A stretch of DNA of 64,000 nt from Amphibalanus amphitrite (taxonomy: Eukaryota > Arthropoda > Thecostraca > Balanomorpha > Balanidae). Position 1 is the first letter of the stretch. Each line of letters begins with the position of its first letter. The notes beneath the pieces are model-generated. The model saw nothing but the letters and a program-made list of their open reading frames with translations. It was not told the DNA's origin and did no database searches. This document shows positions 23,332 through 34,919 of the stretch, piece after piece. The stretch spans positions 1-64,000 of the forward strand of contig NW_024881586.1 of assembly GCF_019059575.1 (NCBI RefSeq). Direction: 5' to 3'. Position numbers and translations under genes: made by a program.

Positions 23332-23371
23332 ATGCCAGCCACGGACGTATTTATACGTCCGTGATGCCAGC
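23332..23371. repeat. 24-bp perfect palindrome between 8-bp direct repeats
   Basis: 23340-23363 reads CACGGACGTAT, TT, then ATACGTCCGTG as the exact inverse. It is bracketed by ATGCCAGC at 23332-23339 and 23364-23371. The layout equals a tiny insertion with an 8-bp target duplication. Confidence 0.8.
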
Positions 23372-23730
23372 ATATGTGAGGCATGAGGCAAGCTAGCTTC
23401 CTATGGCTTGAGATATCTTCGGATGAGAAGTGGACACTGACGAGAGTCACGATTTGAAATTCAATTCAAAACCGCGGCAAAATCTAGTGAAGCAGTGGCA
23501 AAAGCAACGCTCGATTGTAATATTTCGGCGCTAAATTAACCAGGTTATTAAAAACAAACTAAATTTCGCATATCAATCAGTCCAAACAGTCAAACTCACA
23601 TCCAATCACTCGATACGAAGAATTCCCGTTCCAAATCAACACCAGCCAGATGGTGTCCGTTCCATTTCCCATCAGTGTGCCAACGGCAGCTCGCGATGCC
23701 GGCACCGGCGCCGGCTCAGCGCTTTGACAT

Positions 23731-24082
23731 GTGTCTCGCGGCCAATCCGTCCTCCGTACCAGCCATGTTCCAGTAACATCACCTCCAGCCATGTCATCAG
23801 CGACCAGTCTGACATCGTCTGACCGGATAGAGGCGACTGGCTCCTCACAGTCAGCCGGCCAGCGCGCCCGGCCCGGCGTGGTGGCCATGCCGGAGAGTTA
23901 CCCCGCCACGCCGCTACCTCCGCTGGTGGAGAGTCGCCACGGCGTGGAAAAGCTGCGCACCTGCTGCTGCCAGGCCGTGTGCGCGGCCGCAGTGGTGCTG
24001 CTGCTGCTCTCAGTCGCCAGCTCCACGCTAGGGTCGTTCACTCGCCGCAGTGCAAGAGGGAATGAAACGAGTAGCGCTGTTG
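23731..24082 (+). CDS. Candidate first exon of a single-pass membrane protein
   Basis: The frame opens with a Ser/Thr/Pro-rich N terminus. The start could be at 23731, or at Met codons 23791 or 23887. A Cys-rich lead (LRTCCCQAVC) follows, then a hydrophobic segment of about 18 residues (AAAVVLLLLSVASSTLGSF) and a basic TRRSARG. A splice donor (G followed by GTAAGC) lies at 24083. Beyond it the frame stays open for 83 codons without recognisable content and is probably intron. The topology would suit a type II membrane protein with a short cytoplasmic tail. No downstream exon was identified, so this is a hypothesis from composition and one splice signal. Confidence 0.35.
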
Positions 24083-27000
24083 GTAAGCATGGAGTGACGG
24101 AGGTTTCATCACCAGGATCCAACGTCTTTGTGACGGCCTCAACAAGTGCGGTACGAGGTACGAATGGGACGTTCACACTGCCGCCGGCAGGAGAAGCACC
24201 CGGGGATGTCTCACCTTCAACAATTATCCAGAGGAGAGCAGTACCATTACACGCATATCCGTGGCCACCACAAGAGGAAAGTGTGGCTCAAATGAGACTG
24301 AGCGCTCCCGAACTGAAGAGACCGAATGGTTAGAAAGGAAGGAACAAGCCTCGTAATGGCAGAGGAGCGGCTGAAGTACAGGCGCATGACCGGCTACAGG
24401 GATACGACAGGGCACAGCCATTGAGGCGGCGCTCTTCTAAATAGCGCCCTAAAGAAGACGGACTTGGGACTCATAAAACCAATACTCGGCGGTTGCGTCA
24501 AACTTCGATGTCAAACCATCCATTTTCGTTTGGGCCCACCGCCGCCACGGGCGGTGCTTTTGCCATCGGAGAAAACTTCTTAGAAGACATCGATCGATTG
24601 GGAGCCAAAATTAGCTGGGTATTACGGACTTCCACCCATTTTGGATTAAAATTCTCCTCGAGAGGTGACAGCCGTAGAAATGATTACAAAAGGCCAAGGA
24701 ACGAAAAAAAGGAGAACCTGAATCAGGTCAAAAAGCAAACTACATCTGCGCCCTCTCCTGGTGCTCGCTCATCATCGGCATCACCACGCCGAGTCTTCTT
24801 CTTCCAAAGCAGCCATCTCCTAATCTCATGAGTGGTGCGGCTGCCATCTCGAGCGGCCGTCTTTCCTGAATATCGCGGCAACCTAGTCTCCGACGCCCGT
24901 CTCCCTCAGCCGTCTCCGCTGAGCGGAAGGAGCGGTGCGGTGCGCCGGATCGCTCGCTGGCCCGTGACCGTCTGACGCGCTCGTGTGGAGCGCCGCTGAC
25001 GAGCGACGAGCCGTGCCAGACGGTACGGGCCGCCTCACGCCCGCCGTGACCTACGTCAGCGGCACTCTCTCGACCGCACCGCGACCGACGGCCTGGCTGG
25101 CCCATCATCGGCTCCAAAGGCTCCGTACCCAACTCACTAACCAGCCAGCGGGCTAACATCGATCTTCGGTCAGAAGTAATCCATCATACGAGATGAGCAT
25201 TATCGGTCATCTACGACAAGGAATATGTTCTCAGTGCTCCAATCGTAGCCACTACACTCGGCCTCCTTTCGGTTCGACGAGTCAACAGAGACGCCAGCGT
25301 CACAACAGAGCCGCCGTCGTCACACCACCAGGGCGTCACGACCTCTGCGTCACGGCCGTGACGGCGCTGCCGTGACAGCAGGACGTTCCCGTGCAGCGGG
25401 GGCGATACGGGCCGTGACACCCGAGCGACAGGGGCCGTGAACCCTGGCCCGGAGACGGAGACGGAGACTGGTGGCGGCGACCCTGGTATGGCATAGAGTG
25501 GGGTGAGCACTGAGCAACATGGAATCACACAAGTAAAACAAAAAACGACAGCGAGGCATAAGTATGCCGTAGTGTGAGCCGTACCCAACTCATCAGCCCA
25601 GACCGAGGCCCCGACTTCAGCAGAGGTAAAGCTGACCTCAGAAGTCGAAGTGAGCCCGGCCTGTGTCCGACTGAGGCCACAAACTGTCAGATGTGTCCCA
25701 GTAACAGCCAACGGACCGTATCAAGAACCCGGCTAAACAGTGCAAGGTGGGCTGCCGACGGCAAAGCAGTCGCGTATGCGCCCAGGCGAGCACGCCATCA
25801 GTATTAGAATCATTCAGGCAAAAGCATTTCAAGAGAGAAAATTCACATCTTACACCTGAGAGAAAATCACATCACGGAAAATTATTCCATGACAGAAACT
25901 CGTGAAAGTTTAAACCAAGTCGTTAAAATATTTTAGGACATAATATCCATTAACGTCAAACATCATTGCACGAAATCTTCATACAACTACCGATTGCTAA
26001 ATTAGACCTGAATATAAAAAACTTGACGTCTATCCACACTACTCGTGCCATTTATGTATAAAACGCAGTCATGACGCTCCACACATCACATAAAAAGACG
26101 CATACCAGAAAGACTACCGTTTCTCACGCGATCCGACAGAGCCTGACCGTCCAGCGTTCACATCTCTCACTCCTAATCAGAGCAGAGAGCGTGTGTCGAC
26201 AGGGTCTCTCACGCGGAGAGCCGAGTCTGTACGCCGTCGGTCCACCGCCCGCTGAATCCACTAACGTTCGATACGCTCCGGCGGGTCTCAACCGCGCTGG
26301 CAAAGCTCCACTTCCGCAGCACAGGCGGGAGATCTGCCCCCCGATTCCCACGAGCCGGAGACGGATTCCATTCTGAGGTAATTCAATTTCGGGTAGGTTC
26401 CGATCGAAAAACAGCGCAGGCTGAGGATAATTTTCGTGAACGGTGTCTCCGCGACTGCCCGACACGGACAATTCCGTGGCGGCAGCGAAATGACGGGCTC
26501 AATTCGTCTGATCCCACGGGATAATGACCTGCCCCGCCTAGCGAGTAACTAAACAACGAGCTCAGGCTAACAGGCTGGAGACATGACAGTTCCCACCGGC
26601 GACAGTCATGTGACATTGGCTTATCACAGCTGCACTGCCGACTGTCAGCACAAAGCAGACGAGCTGCACCTGATATCCTTCCTTGTCTTTCCCGATTCGA
26701 TGCTGTCTACACGCCGCAGGGCCGGGAGACGACAGAATCCAGCTCATCGATCACTCAGAGACCGGCGGACAGACATTTCAGACAGGATCCATGTACGACA
26801 GACACCAGATGGCCGGCATCATCAGCCGTCGGGCAAACACAGCCAGACAGTACAAACAGTATCGCAGTCTGTGATAATGACACGAAACGATGATAAATGT
26901 CTATTGTTGCGGTTAGATTACATGCTTATGTCAGCCCATAGTTTGTTTTCTTCATTTTCAACTTAAAATAAACAAAATTGTATAGCTCTCTTCCTCAAGC

Positions 27001-27404
27001 AAGACCGGTAGCTTTATCCGCCAATCTCCATCAAACATTTGTCGGCGAATGAAGTCGTCAGTCTCGATCAGTCTATACAAAGACGTTACCGAAGATTATT
27101 GGCGTACCATCTGTGCATCGGTAGCAGTATGCGAACGCAAATCATACCAGTCCGTCCGTACATGACAGCCCCGGTTCAACCGTATGCCGTTCGACTCGGT
27201 CCGTCTAGGCTAGTGTCAGTGAGTCGGTTACTCCGCGGGCCGGGTGGGCCCGTGAGTCCGTAAGGTCATCACGGCTGGGTTATCAAGGACTGCGACAGAG
27301 GTTTCCGACCGAGATAACGGGCGCACCCCTCGTGATGCGTCGCCCTGGTTCGGAGGCATACCATTTGAGTGTCAAGGCACACTGTCCTGGTTCAGACCCA
27401 TACC
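24083..27404. other. No supported gene
   Basis: Mixed GC-rich (24.8-25.6 kb) and AT-rich (25.8-26.1 kb) sequence. Frames of 60-166 codons exist on both strands but lack domains and overlap one another. Confidence 0.4.
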
Positions 27405-27725
27405 GCTAGGAATCAGAAATATACCGCCGAAGATCAAAGAGACGCCAACCAGGATCAGTAAAACACAGACCGGAATCAGAGACATACCGCCCTGGAGTCG
27501 CACCGCTCTGGATCAGAGGCACACCGCCCTGGATCAGAGGAACACCGCCCTGGTCCCGCGGCGCCTCAGAACAGCGTGTAGGCGCGGTCAGGGCAGCCGC
27601 CGGCGGGTCCCGACATGGTCCATAGCACCTCTCACTGGACCGCCGGCGCCCCGGGGACCGGACCACGGACCACCGGTGGAGGACCGCCCCGGACCAACGG
27701 ACCACCGGACCGCCGCGGACAGGCA
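27405..27725. repeat. Degenerate minisatellites (GGATCAGA...ACCGCC and GGACC types)
   Basis: 27405-27560 holds imperfect units of about 27-30 bp built from ACCGCC, CTGGATCAGAGG and ACAC. It grades into a GGACC/CCGG-rich block at 27600-27725. Confidence 0.7.
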
Positions 27726-30301
27726 GAACGGACCGGTGTGGATGGGACGGGATTAGGTCAAGCAGCGTGACAGTTGCACTGAGATGGACCCTCTAGTTCG
27801 TCCACCATCTGACTGCATCACTTCAGAAGTTGAACACAGAGTGACCAACTGATCAGACAATAGTCGCAGAGACATGCACAATTGGAAGAAGCCTGCCCTC
27901 ACTTCACTAACCACCAGTCAGGGCTGTCGTTTGATAGAGCAGCGGCGGTGACCGATAGACCCCGATCAGTCGGCCTGCATTCGCCCACAAAAGTGTCCAG
28001 GGCTTGTATACGAACTGCACACGTCAGCTGACGTCACAAAGCACACACCGCCGTACCGTGCCGTGCCAGGGTACCGTGACATTACGTCACACGTCGTGAC
28101 TGGCCACGAAGCCCTAACTTACACCCCTCCTTGTCTTAGTCCCCCTCCGCACTGCCCCAGCCGTCCCTGTCAGCCCCAGGCCAGGCAGGGCACGCGCCCC
28201 CACTAGCTCAAACGCTGTGTCAAGTGGTCCCATGACGTGCCTGGTCTAAGGTGGTAGTTATTCGGCGTGATTATTGACACGGCTGTGGGCGAATAAATCA
28301 GCAGCGTAATGTGCCAATAAGGACGTGACAGCGCAAAAAGTCTGCGGGGTCGTAATTAGAGTTAAAAATGTTAACCATAAGACTAAGTATGGCATGTCTA
28401 ACAAGTACAACAAATGGATGTCACAGCAGAAATTCTGACAAATGTTTTGTCTTTCGAAGAACACTGCAGGGCTAAATCAACGTAAGATCATCCCTGTGAA
28501 CTTTGCCAAGACGGAAAGATCGACTGAAGGACGTTACAGCATCAGTGCAAGCGATTTTGAATGCATGCCCGAAAGAATAACACCATATCGGTGGCTTAAA
28601 ACGTCCATCAAAAGAAGTGATGCATGAAATATTATTCAGGCTTAGTAAACAAATATTGACGGTAGCCAGCATTAACATACAGAAGCAGAGACCCTTCGAA
28701 CTCTTTGACCCCCTGTAAGCAGAGGATACACCATAAGCCTGGATAAAAGAGTTGCGATCCTAATAACGCGGCTAGGCACTACATGAATTCACTTACAAAT
28801 CACACGCATTGCTAGGAACCAATACTATGACAAGCATACTAACGGGAAAACAAGTTGAAATGTCACCCTGACCAGACAACCAGTATTACTGGACTAGGCG
28901 GATCCTCAAAAGATGCCAACTCTGGTCGAACCTGAGCGGCATATGGTCAAGCCGGTCAGGTCGGTCACTTGACCAGACCGCCTGATGCAGTCAAACTCAA
29001 GAAGTTGACCGATTAACAGGTCATTCACCGCACCAGACCACATTACTGGACCTTAGGTCAGCCTGCAGATCAGGTCACGTCAGATCATAGACCAGGAGAC
29101 CACTCCAGACCACATTACTGTCTAGACCGCACAGGCAGACCAGCCCGCCGGTCAGTTCCCAGACGAGCAGACCGCTCCATCCTGACGGGCAGCACCTCCG
29201 CCGGCACCTCAGAGGTCGGCAGACGAATAGCTCCGCCAGCCGGGTCACATTGGTCACGGTCCAGTGCGCTTCATAATGACACCCTCCTCCGACAGGGCGG
29301 GGACGGCGCACAGCCCGGCCAGGTCAGGTCAGGACTGTAGTTCAACGTCACACCTAAGTTACGCTGCGAGATAACACACCCATCACGACAGATGCCAGGG
29401 CGCTTCCGTCACACGGTGCTTAAACCGATCGACCCACATATTTCCGAAAGACCGCTCGGCGCGGATTGGGATTACCCGGCGCCCAATCCTGACGAATGTC
29501 TGCTATTCCGGCAGTGGCAGCGGAGGCGTCTGACCTGAAATTGGCCAGCGCTGTGCGTGGGACGGTCAAGTGGGCATGGCTCAACTGCCGAGCGAAGCCG
29601 TCCGTGTCCGATTGCTCGAGGTCGTCGATAGAGACATTTGAAAAGGCCGAAGACGGTGGGGAGGGGCGGGAGAGAAGTCACCAGCTTCCCGTTGTCTTTC
29701 CTCTGCTTAGCAATGGTGAGGTGTTCTTTTACTACATGCTACGAACGGCACAATGTGGCCTCAGACACGTCAAATTTCGTCATCGTTACGAAACATTCAA
29801 ATTCTACCTCGGACAGCCCGTACGTAAGATGTTGTGGGATAGTGACTGAAATTAGTGAAACCGCAGTACCTACCAAAGAACACATAAACGAGATAGTCTC
29901 GGCGATAAAACTAGGTACTGTAGTCCTCATGTTCTCAGAAGCACACCAATTATACGCATTGGGCGGAATCTCAGCACACTCCGGAACATGAGGTAGAAAA
30001 TTAACGGAGCTTTTTTATTACGCAGCTACGTAAGTACGGCTATATAAGGGTGATATTATCCACACAATGCTGATTTCACAGCATGTGATCAGGGGTCGCC
30101 CTGGCTCTGAACCGTGGATAATTCCAGACCAGCAATTACTCTTAGCCATGCATTTACTTCCTACTGGCTCACCGCGCTCGTTATCTGACGAAGGAAATGT
30201 GCGGCGAAAAAAAAAACTGTGTTTATGTCCGGAGAACACGTGTATCAGCTGATGGAATATAGCAGATAGTATGAAGACGTTGGGCTGACGTATCACGTAA
30301 C
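27726..30301. other. No supported gene; ACCAGACC-rich patch
   Basis: 28900-29340 is enriched in GGTCAGGTC, ACCAGACC and CAGACCACATTACTG words, a degenerate repeat. A TATA-like CTATATAAGG lies at about 30038-30047. No convincing exon was found. Confidence 0.35.
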
Positions 30302-30807
30302 TAGGGGAGAGTGGGGTAATTTGGCCGGTGGTGTAAATTGGCCGCCCCCACCTGTACGATGTCTTATAAAAGTGAGTGAAATAACTCTAGTCTCTATTCA
30401 TTTGTCATGGGTAGAAATAACTGGAGGACAAATGTCAAAACTTTGCCCCTCGTAGTTTTATTCAAAATTAATAAAACGTTAATTTCATTAGAAAATGGTA
30501 ACTTTTACTTCTGTTTACAAAGTTGTATAACATGTAGTATTTGGGCTAAAAACGAATTCAGACATTATAGCGCCATTCTTGGGGGTGTTCAGCGGTTCCA
30601 AGAGCAATTTTATCTAATTCCGTACAGCCGTGATGACTTTATAGACATAAATTTTCAGAATGGCAATATGGGGTAATTTGGCCGGGACTAGTGGGGCAAC
30701 TTGGCCGGTGCGCTCATGGTCACTATGCTGGGACGGCCGAGTTTTCATGGTCAATTGTACCATAAATGACATGATTCATGACCAACTTTGACTACTTTGA
30801 TGCCTTA

Positions 30808-31957
30808 CAGGGTGGGGCAGCATAATCGGGAATGCTTTTTGGGCTCTGGTCATGAGTAGGCATGGCATTATTTTGATAAATTATATCATGGCAATGAAAC
30901 GCCCAAAAGTTGTGCATCATCTGACATGACTACATCCATGAGCATGCAACTTCCTGGAAAAGAGCAGCAAAATAGTTCGACGGTGCTCCAAGTGCTTTGC
31001 GCGCGCCCATAGACACTAATGTTAAACGAGTAAAACAAGAACATTTTGTTTAAAACAATGCCATTCCACGTAAAGGTTGCTGGACAGGTCAACGTGTTAT
31101 CACGGACGATAAGGATTGTGTGGGGATACTTAGGACAAAAAGTTAACGTAATCGTCGTAAAATAACTTTTAGCAGAGGACATACAAGATGACTCACTTGA
31201 ATATAAGGAAGAAGCTCTTGAGCATATTAAAAAGAAACAATGTTCAAAACTTCAGCGACCAAAAATCTTATCACCGACTGGAATACGATAAAAAAGAATG
31301 GCATGCCATATAGGGGATTGTATCGAGTATATTGCAGCGGTCATGCAAAGTAAACATCCTGTTGAGGTGATGGACCTATGGGTGGTCTTCAAGGGAGGTG
31401 CACGTGGTGCACCCTACTTCATCGAGCCCGGATAAAACGAGCACCTCTGGTAAATACATCCACACTCTGGCAGACTCACGTGGAGTCGTCGAAAGAGAGG
31501 ATCACTGACGGTCCAGATCACGTCTTACGAGGACTCTGTCCGTGCTGGTACTGCAGTGAGGACGACATGTTATTGTGTAGGGCACCTCCACCTGAGATGA
31601 ACCAAAAACTTCTGGTCCTTCAACTCCGCCGATTTAAATCCGACCAAATTCTTTATATGGAGCGTTTTTTGGTAGAAGTTTAATGAACAACTTATCATCA
31701 GTAAAAACGGTCTTCAGTGCAAGGTACGAAGCTGATGGGCGATCATGGACAAGCAGGAGGCTGCACGTGCATGCGCGTGCTTTTGGACCCGCCTTGAGAA
31801 GGTCATCGACGCGAAGGGCGGTCAAATAGGATGAGGGATAGGTAAAAGGTGACCGATTGATGGGATGTTGTTAAAATAGTGCTTGGAGCTATATTTTTAA
31901 ATTCATGACCAAATAATCCCGTTTGATATTTATTCCCGATTATGCTGCCCCACCCTG
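30808..31957 (+). mobile_element. mariner-type element nested in the outer TA element
   Basis: Ends are 26-bp perfect inverted repeats beginning CAGGGTGGGGCAGCATAA, flanked by TA at 30806-30807 and 31958-31959. At 1150 bp it is near the usual mariner length. It carries a decayed transposase on the plus strand. Confidence 0.85.
31180..31830 (+). pseudogene. Decayed mariner/IS630-type transposase
   Basis: Pieces in different frames match the family layout in order: a helix-turn-helix-like KKNGMPYRG near 31290, FNSADLNPTKFFIW (compare the SPDLNPxDFFIW motif around a catalytic Asp) near 31620, and a C-terminal IDAKGGQI near 31808. Several stops and frame changes separate the pieces, so no active enzyme can be made. 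Confidence 0.7.
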
Positions 31958-32089
31958 TACTTCCGATTGGTCAACTGTAAGAGCATGTGACGTCATCAAA
32001 GGTTACCAAACGTTTTTTGCTAATAAATCCTTACATAAAAATGATACAGCCGCACAAATGGTCTCATTCTGTTCAGCTCGCCAAGGCGC

Positions 32090-32210
32090 ATCGAATGATA
32101 TGCATGATGACCTTGAAATCACGTGACCTTGAGGTTAAGCGACCTGATGCAACGTGACCTGAGGTCAACCTTTGACCTTGACTTCTCAAGGTCAACACAT
32201 ATATCTTTCG
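32090..32210. repeat. Cluster of TGACCTTGA / TCAAGGTCA words
   Basis: Within about 120 bp there are several TGACCT half-sites, most in the extended form TGACCTTGA, and one inverted TCAAGGTCA. They lie in the outer TA element, outside the mariner insert. These words match binding sites of ERR/FTZ-F1-type nuclear receptors, but function is unproved. Confidence 0.5.
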
Positions 32211-32960
32211 ATGCGGACTGACGAGAGAATTACGATGGTACTCAAAGTTTTGGCCTAGCTTGATTACTTCAAAAGTTATTCGTAAAAAACGGTGATCGCA
32301 TCTAGAGCCGCTAATTTGGCTATTTTGACCCCTGTGACCCCTGAGCCAACCTCCAAAATGCAGCAAATGCGTCATAGGACACACGTCATTGCTGAATCTG
32401 AAGCTGACTCGCAATATAACAGAAAATCCCGACCGCAAACTAACACCGGCCAAGTTGCCCCACACCCCCGGTCAAATAACCCTGCTAGTGGGGCAATTTG
32501 GCCGCCTTGCAGACCTTTGTAATACGTCACAATTTCAATATAAGTAATTACTCTATCATTTCAAGTTCACTGTCCAGTAAAGTAAAATGAATGCGACACC
32601 TGCCAGCGTTGAGAAAATGCAGAAATGTGTCGTCAATTTTAAGTTATATCGTTTTCTAAAAAAAGCGGCCAAATTACCCCACTCTCCCCTACCTGTTTTG
32701 GGGCGGTGAAAGCCTGAGCTGCTCGCCTAGAGGCACACTGATGGAGCTGGTAGCCGACCCGACAGCGACTACAGCGTCATCTATAGCGACACAGCGATGG
32801 TAGCGCCGCCCAGGTACGTATGAACGGTTCGCCAGGATCAGTGTCTGGAATATCACGAATTTTGGTGAAACTGAATGAATATCCAAAAAAGAACCTATTT
32901 GTGCGTCATATGCTTTTGCGATGACATTGACAAAGCTTCAATAACGAAGAGCCAGAATCA

Positions 32961-33233
32961 GGGCTGCGGAGTCGGAGTCGGAGTCGGAGTCGGTCGGAGT
33001 CGTGACCGGAGTCGGAGTCGGAGTCGATTTTAGAAAACCGAGCCGGAGTCGGAGTCGGAGTCACCGAAAATCTGTCGACTCCGCAGCCCTGCTAGGTCTG
33101 CGGAGTCGGAGTCGGGAGTTGGAGTCGATCGGAGTCGACAATTCTGCCCGGAGTCGGAGTCGGAGCTGGTTTTTGAAAGCCGGAGTCGGAGTCGGAGTCG
33201 GAGTCGCCGAAAATCCATCGACTCCGCAGCCCT
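32961..33233. repeat. Two units of GGAGTC repeats with inverted ends
   Basis: Unit 1 (32961-33090) runs from GGGCTGCGGAGTCG to CGACTCCGCAGCCCT. Unit 2 (33095-33233) runs from GGTCTGCGGAGTCG to the same end. Both are filled with GGAGTC hexamers and share GAAAATC before the closing arm. The Ser/Arg- and Asp/Ser-rich frames are artefacts of the repeat. Confidence 0.85.
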
Positions 33234-33263
33234 GGCCAGAATAAACTACAAAAACCTAAAAAG

Positions 33264-33454
33264 TTTCGTGTCCTGACCTTTGCCGACGACGTTCTGGTGG
33301 TCGGCACGGGAAAGGACATGGCCGTTCTCGAGCGTCACATGCAAGAGGCCTTGGATGATATTCTAACAATCTGCCAGAACGCCAGCATGGAAATAAATCC
33401 TGCGAAGGCCACAGCCTGCGTGCTATCTCTGAGTAAGCACTGCCCACCTCCATG
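33264..33454 (+). pseudogene. Reverse transcriptase fragment (FADD box), 5' piece
   Basis: Begins in frame with FRVLTFADDVLVVG, the catalytic YxDD-type box of non-LTR reverse transcriptases. A helix and SMEINPAKATACVLSLS follow, the usual segment after the palm. Sequence before FADD is missing because of 5' truncation. The reading is broken at 33455 by the hAT insertion and resumes at about 36020. Confidence 0.85.
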
Positions 33455-33929
33455 CAGGGGTGTCGTTTTCCGAAAATGATTGGTAGGGCCCAAAGGCGGC
33501 GGCCGGCCACATGTGGCGGGGCTTAAAAGGTAGGGTACCCCCAAATCTGCCTTTCTCATCGGATTTCGGCCACTTATTTTTTCGCCCTGGTCATTGACAA
33601 GACAAACCAAAATCTAAAAAAAAAACATTTTGGAAGTCTAGGTCCTCAACGAGCTCCATGCACAAAACGTGCAGTTAAATAGGCAGTTATAATAGTGTCG
33701 GAGGAATGCACGCCATTCTGAAAGAGGCCCACGCCGACTTAAAAGCACGGCTGTGCTGAAAGGGGCCAGGGACGGTTTTGATGGCCCAAGCCGAATGAAA
33801 AAGACGGCTACGGGGCCAGGAACGGCTTTGAAGGCCCACGCCAATCGCAGGGTTCGACAACTAACGAGGTCTCGAAACACCACGATAGTTAGAAAGACCT
33901 GCTTGCCAAAATAAAAGGATGACGGTACA

Positions 33930-34620
33930 AGCCGGCATTCAGAAAGTTACATGCCCGACCATGAAGAAGCAAAGAGATACGTCATCGACTTATTAGACAA
34001 AAAAGTTCATTTATTCAAATAACCACCGCTAAGACAAACACATTTCGCGCAGCGCTTCGGCCTTCGGGAGAGCCCTCAAAGTCTCCATAATCAATTGGGT
34101 TTTGGACCCATCCCACGTCCAAGACGGCTGCTTTAGTCTCCCTGCAGTCAGCGAAGCTGCCACTGCTAATTTCCTTATGTTGGGGAAGAGGTGGCAACCA
34201 GAGGGTGCAGGGTCCGGAAAAAAGTGGATGCGACAACAACTCGAAGCCACATTTCATCACTTAACTTATCGTCACCCCGCGCAAGTAGGTACGCAGGTGC
34301 GTGGCCGTGGATCAGTTGCACACTTTATGTCAGCTTCCCTATAGCCTCTCCTCGATGTCTATCGAATGGACGCACATCATCAATTGTGCGCCCCTGTTTT
34401 AGAAAGTTGACAAGCAGAGCCCCGTCGGCATACCAAAATGTAACCGCTATCACTTTGCCGACTAACTTCAACTCGTACCACTCATTTGGTGGCCGTTACT
34501 CGGTGTGCACTGTGCTTCCACTTGTGCAACTCGGCACGGTGTCCCTTAGTGTCAACGTGTGACACCCACAATTCCTTTACGGTGACAAGTCAATGATATC
34601 TTCTAGATATTCGATAAGGG
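33930..34620 (-). pseudogene. Decayed mariner transposase inside the hAT element
   Basis: Frame-shifted minus-strand pieces read in family order: VTFWYADGALLVNFL (compare the strand around the second part of the catalytic core), HFFPDPAPSGCHLFPN (compare the SPDLAPSDYHLFP motif) and LRALPKAEALREMCLS near the C terminus. Many stops intervene. No matching inverted ends were located. Confidence 0.6.
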
Positions 34621-34727
34621 ACCAAACACCCCGCTAAGCCTCCTTTCGAGCTTGCCTTTTCTCTGCAGTGTCAGCAAACGGGGGATACATCTTGCAGAGA
34701 TCTTAAACATAGCACGATAGATTCCAG

Positions 34728-34790
34728 TGGCGTAGCCAAGTGGGGGGGGGGGGGGCACAGGGGGCGCGTGCCCCTCCCATCGGGTCCAGG
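34728..34790. repeat. Fragment beginning CAGTGGCGTAGCCA with G run
   Basis: CAGTGGCGTAGCCAAG followed by a run of about 14 G resembles the end of another hAT-like short element. No inverse partner was found, so it may be a solo end. Confidence 0.4.
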
Positions 34791-34919
34791 GGGCCCTTCG
34801 GGTCCCTGCGGCGCCAATCGGCCGCTGAGGGTCCACGCTGGCCATATTTCGTCTCAAAGGGACCCCACAGGGCTCGTCAGAGCATCTCATGGGCCCCTAA
34901 GTGGCGTATTAAGATCTTC

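Larger units (their letters stand above)
30304..32689. mobile_element. TA-flanked element with 24-bp inverted ends (outer, non-autonomous)
   Basis: The ends are identical inverted 24-mers starting GGGGAGAGTGGGGTAATT, each next to a TA dinucleotide (30302-30303 and 32690-32691). This agrees with the TA target duplication of the Tc1/mariner/IS630 group. A related subterminal word, GTGGGGCAA[C/T]TTGGCCG, recurs near 30690 and 32490, and inverted near 32450, like extra transposase-binding sites. The only transposase inside belongs to the separate inserted element at 30808-31957. Confidence 0.8.

Noticed and set aside
25211..25711. 166-codon minus-strand frame in GC-rich DNA
   Set aside because: No recognisable domain, odd composition, and overlapping frames of similar quality.
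29496..29849. Frame with GTVKW resembling the start of a cold-shock (Y-box) domain
   Set aside because: Only five residues match and the rest of the domain is absent.
33002..33319. Ser/Arg- and Asp/Ser-repeat proteins across 33.0-33.3 kb
   Set aside because: They are translations of the GGAGTC hexamer array in several frames.
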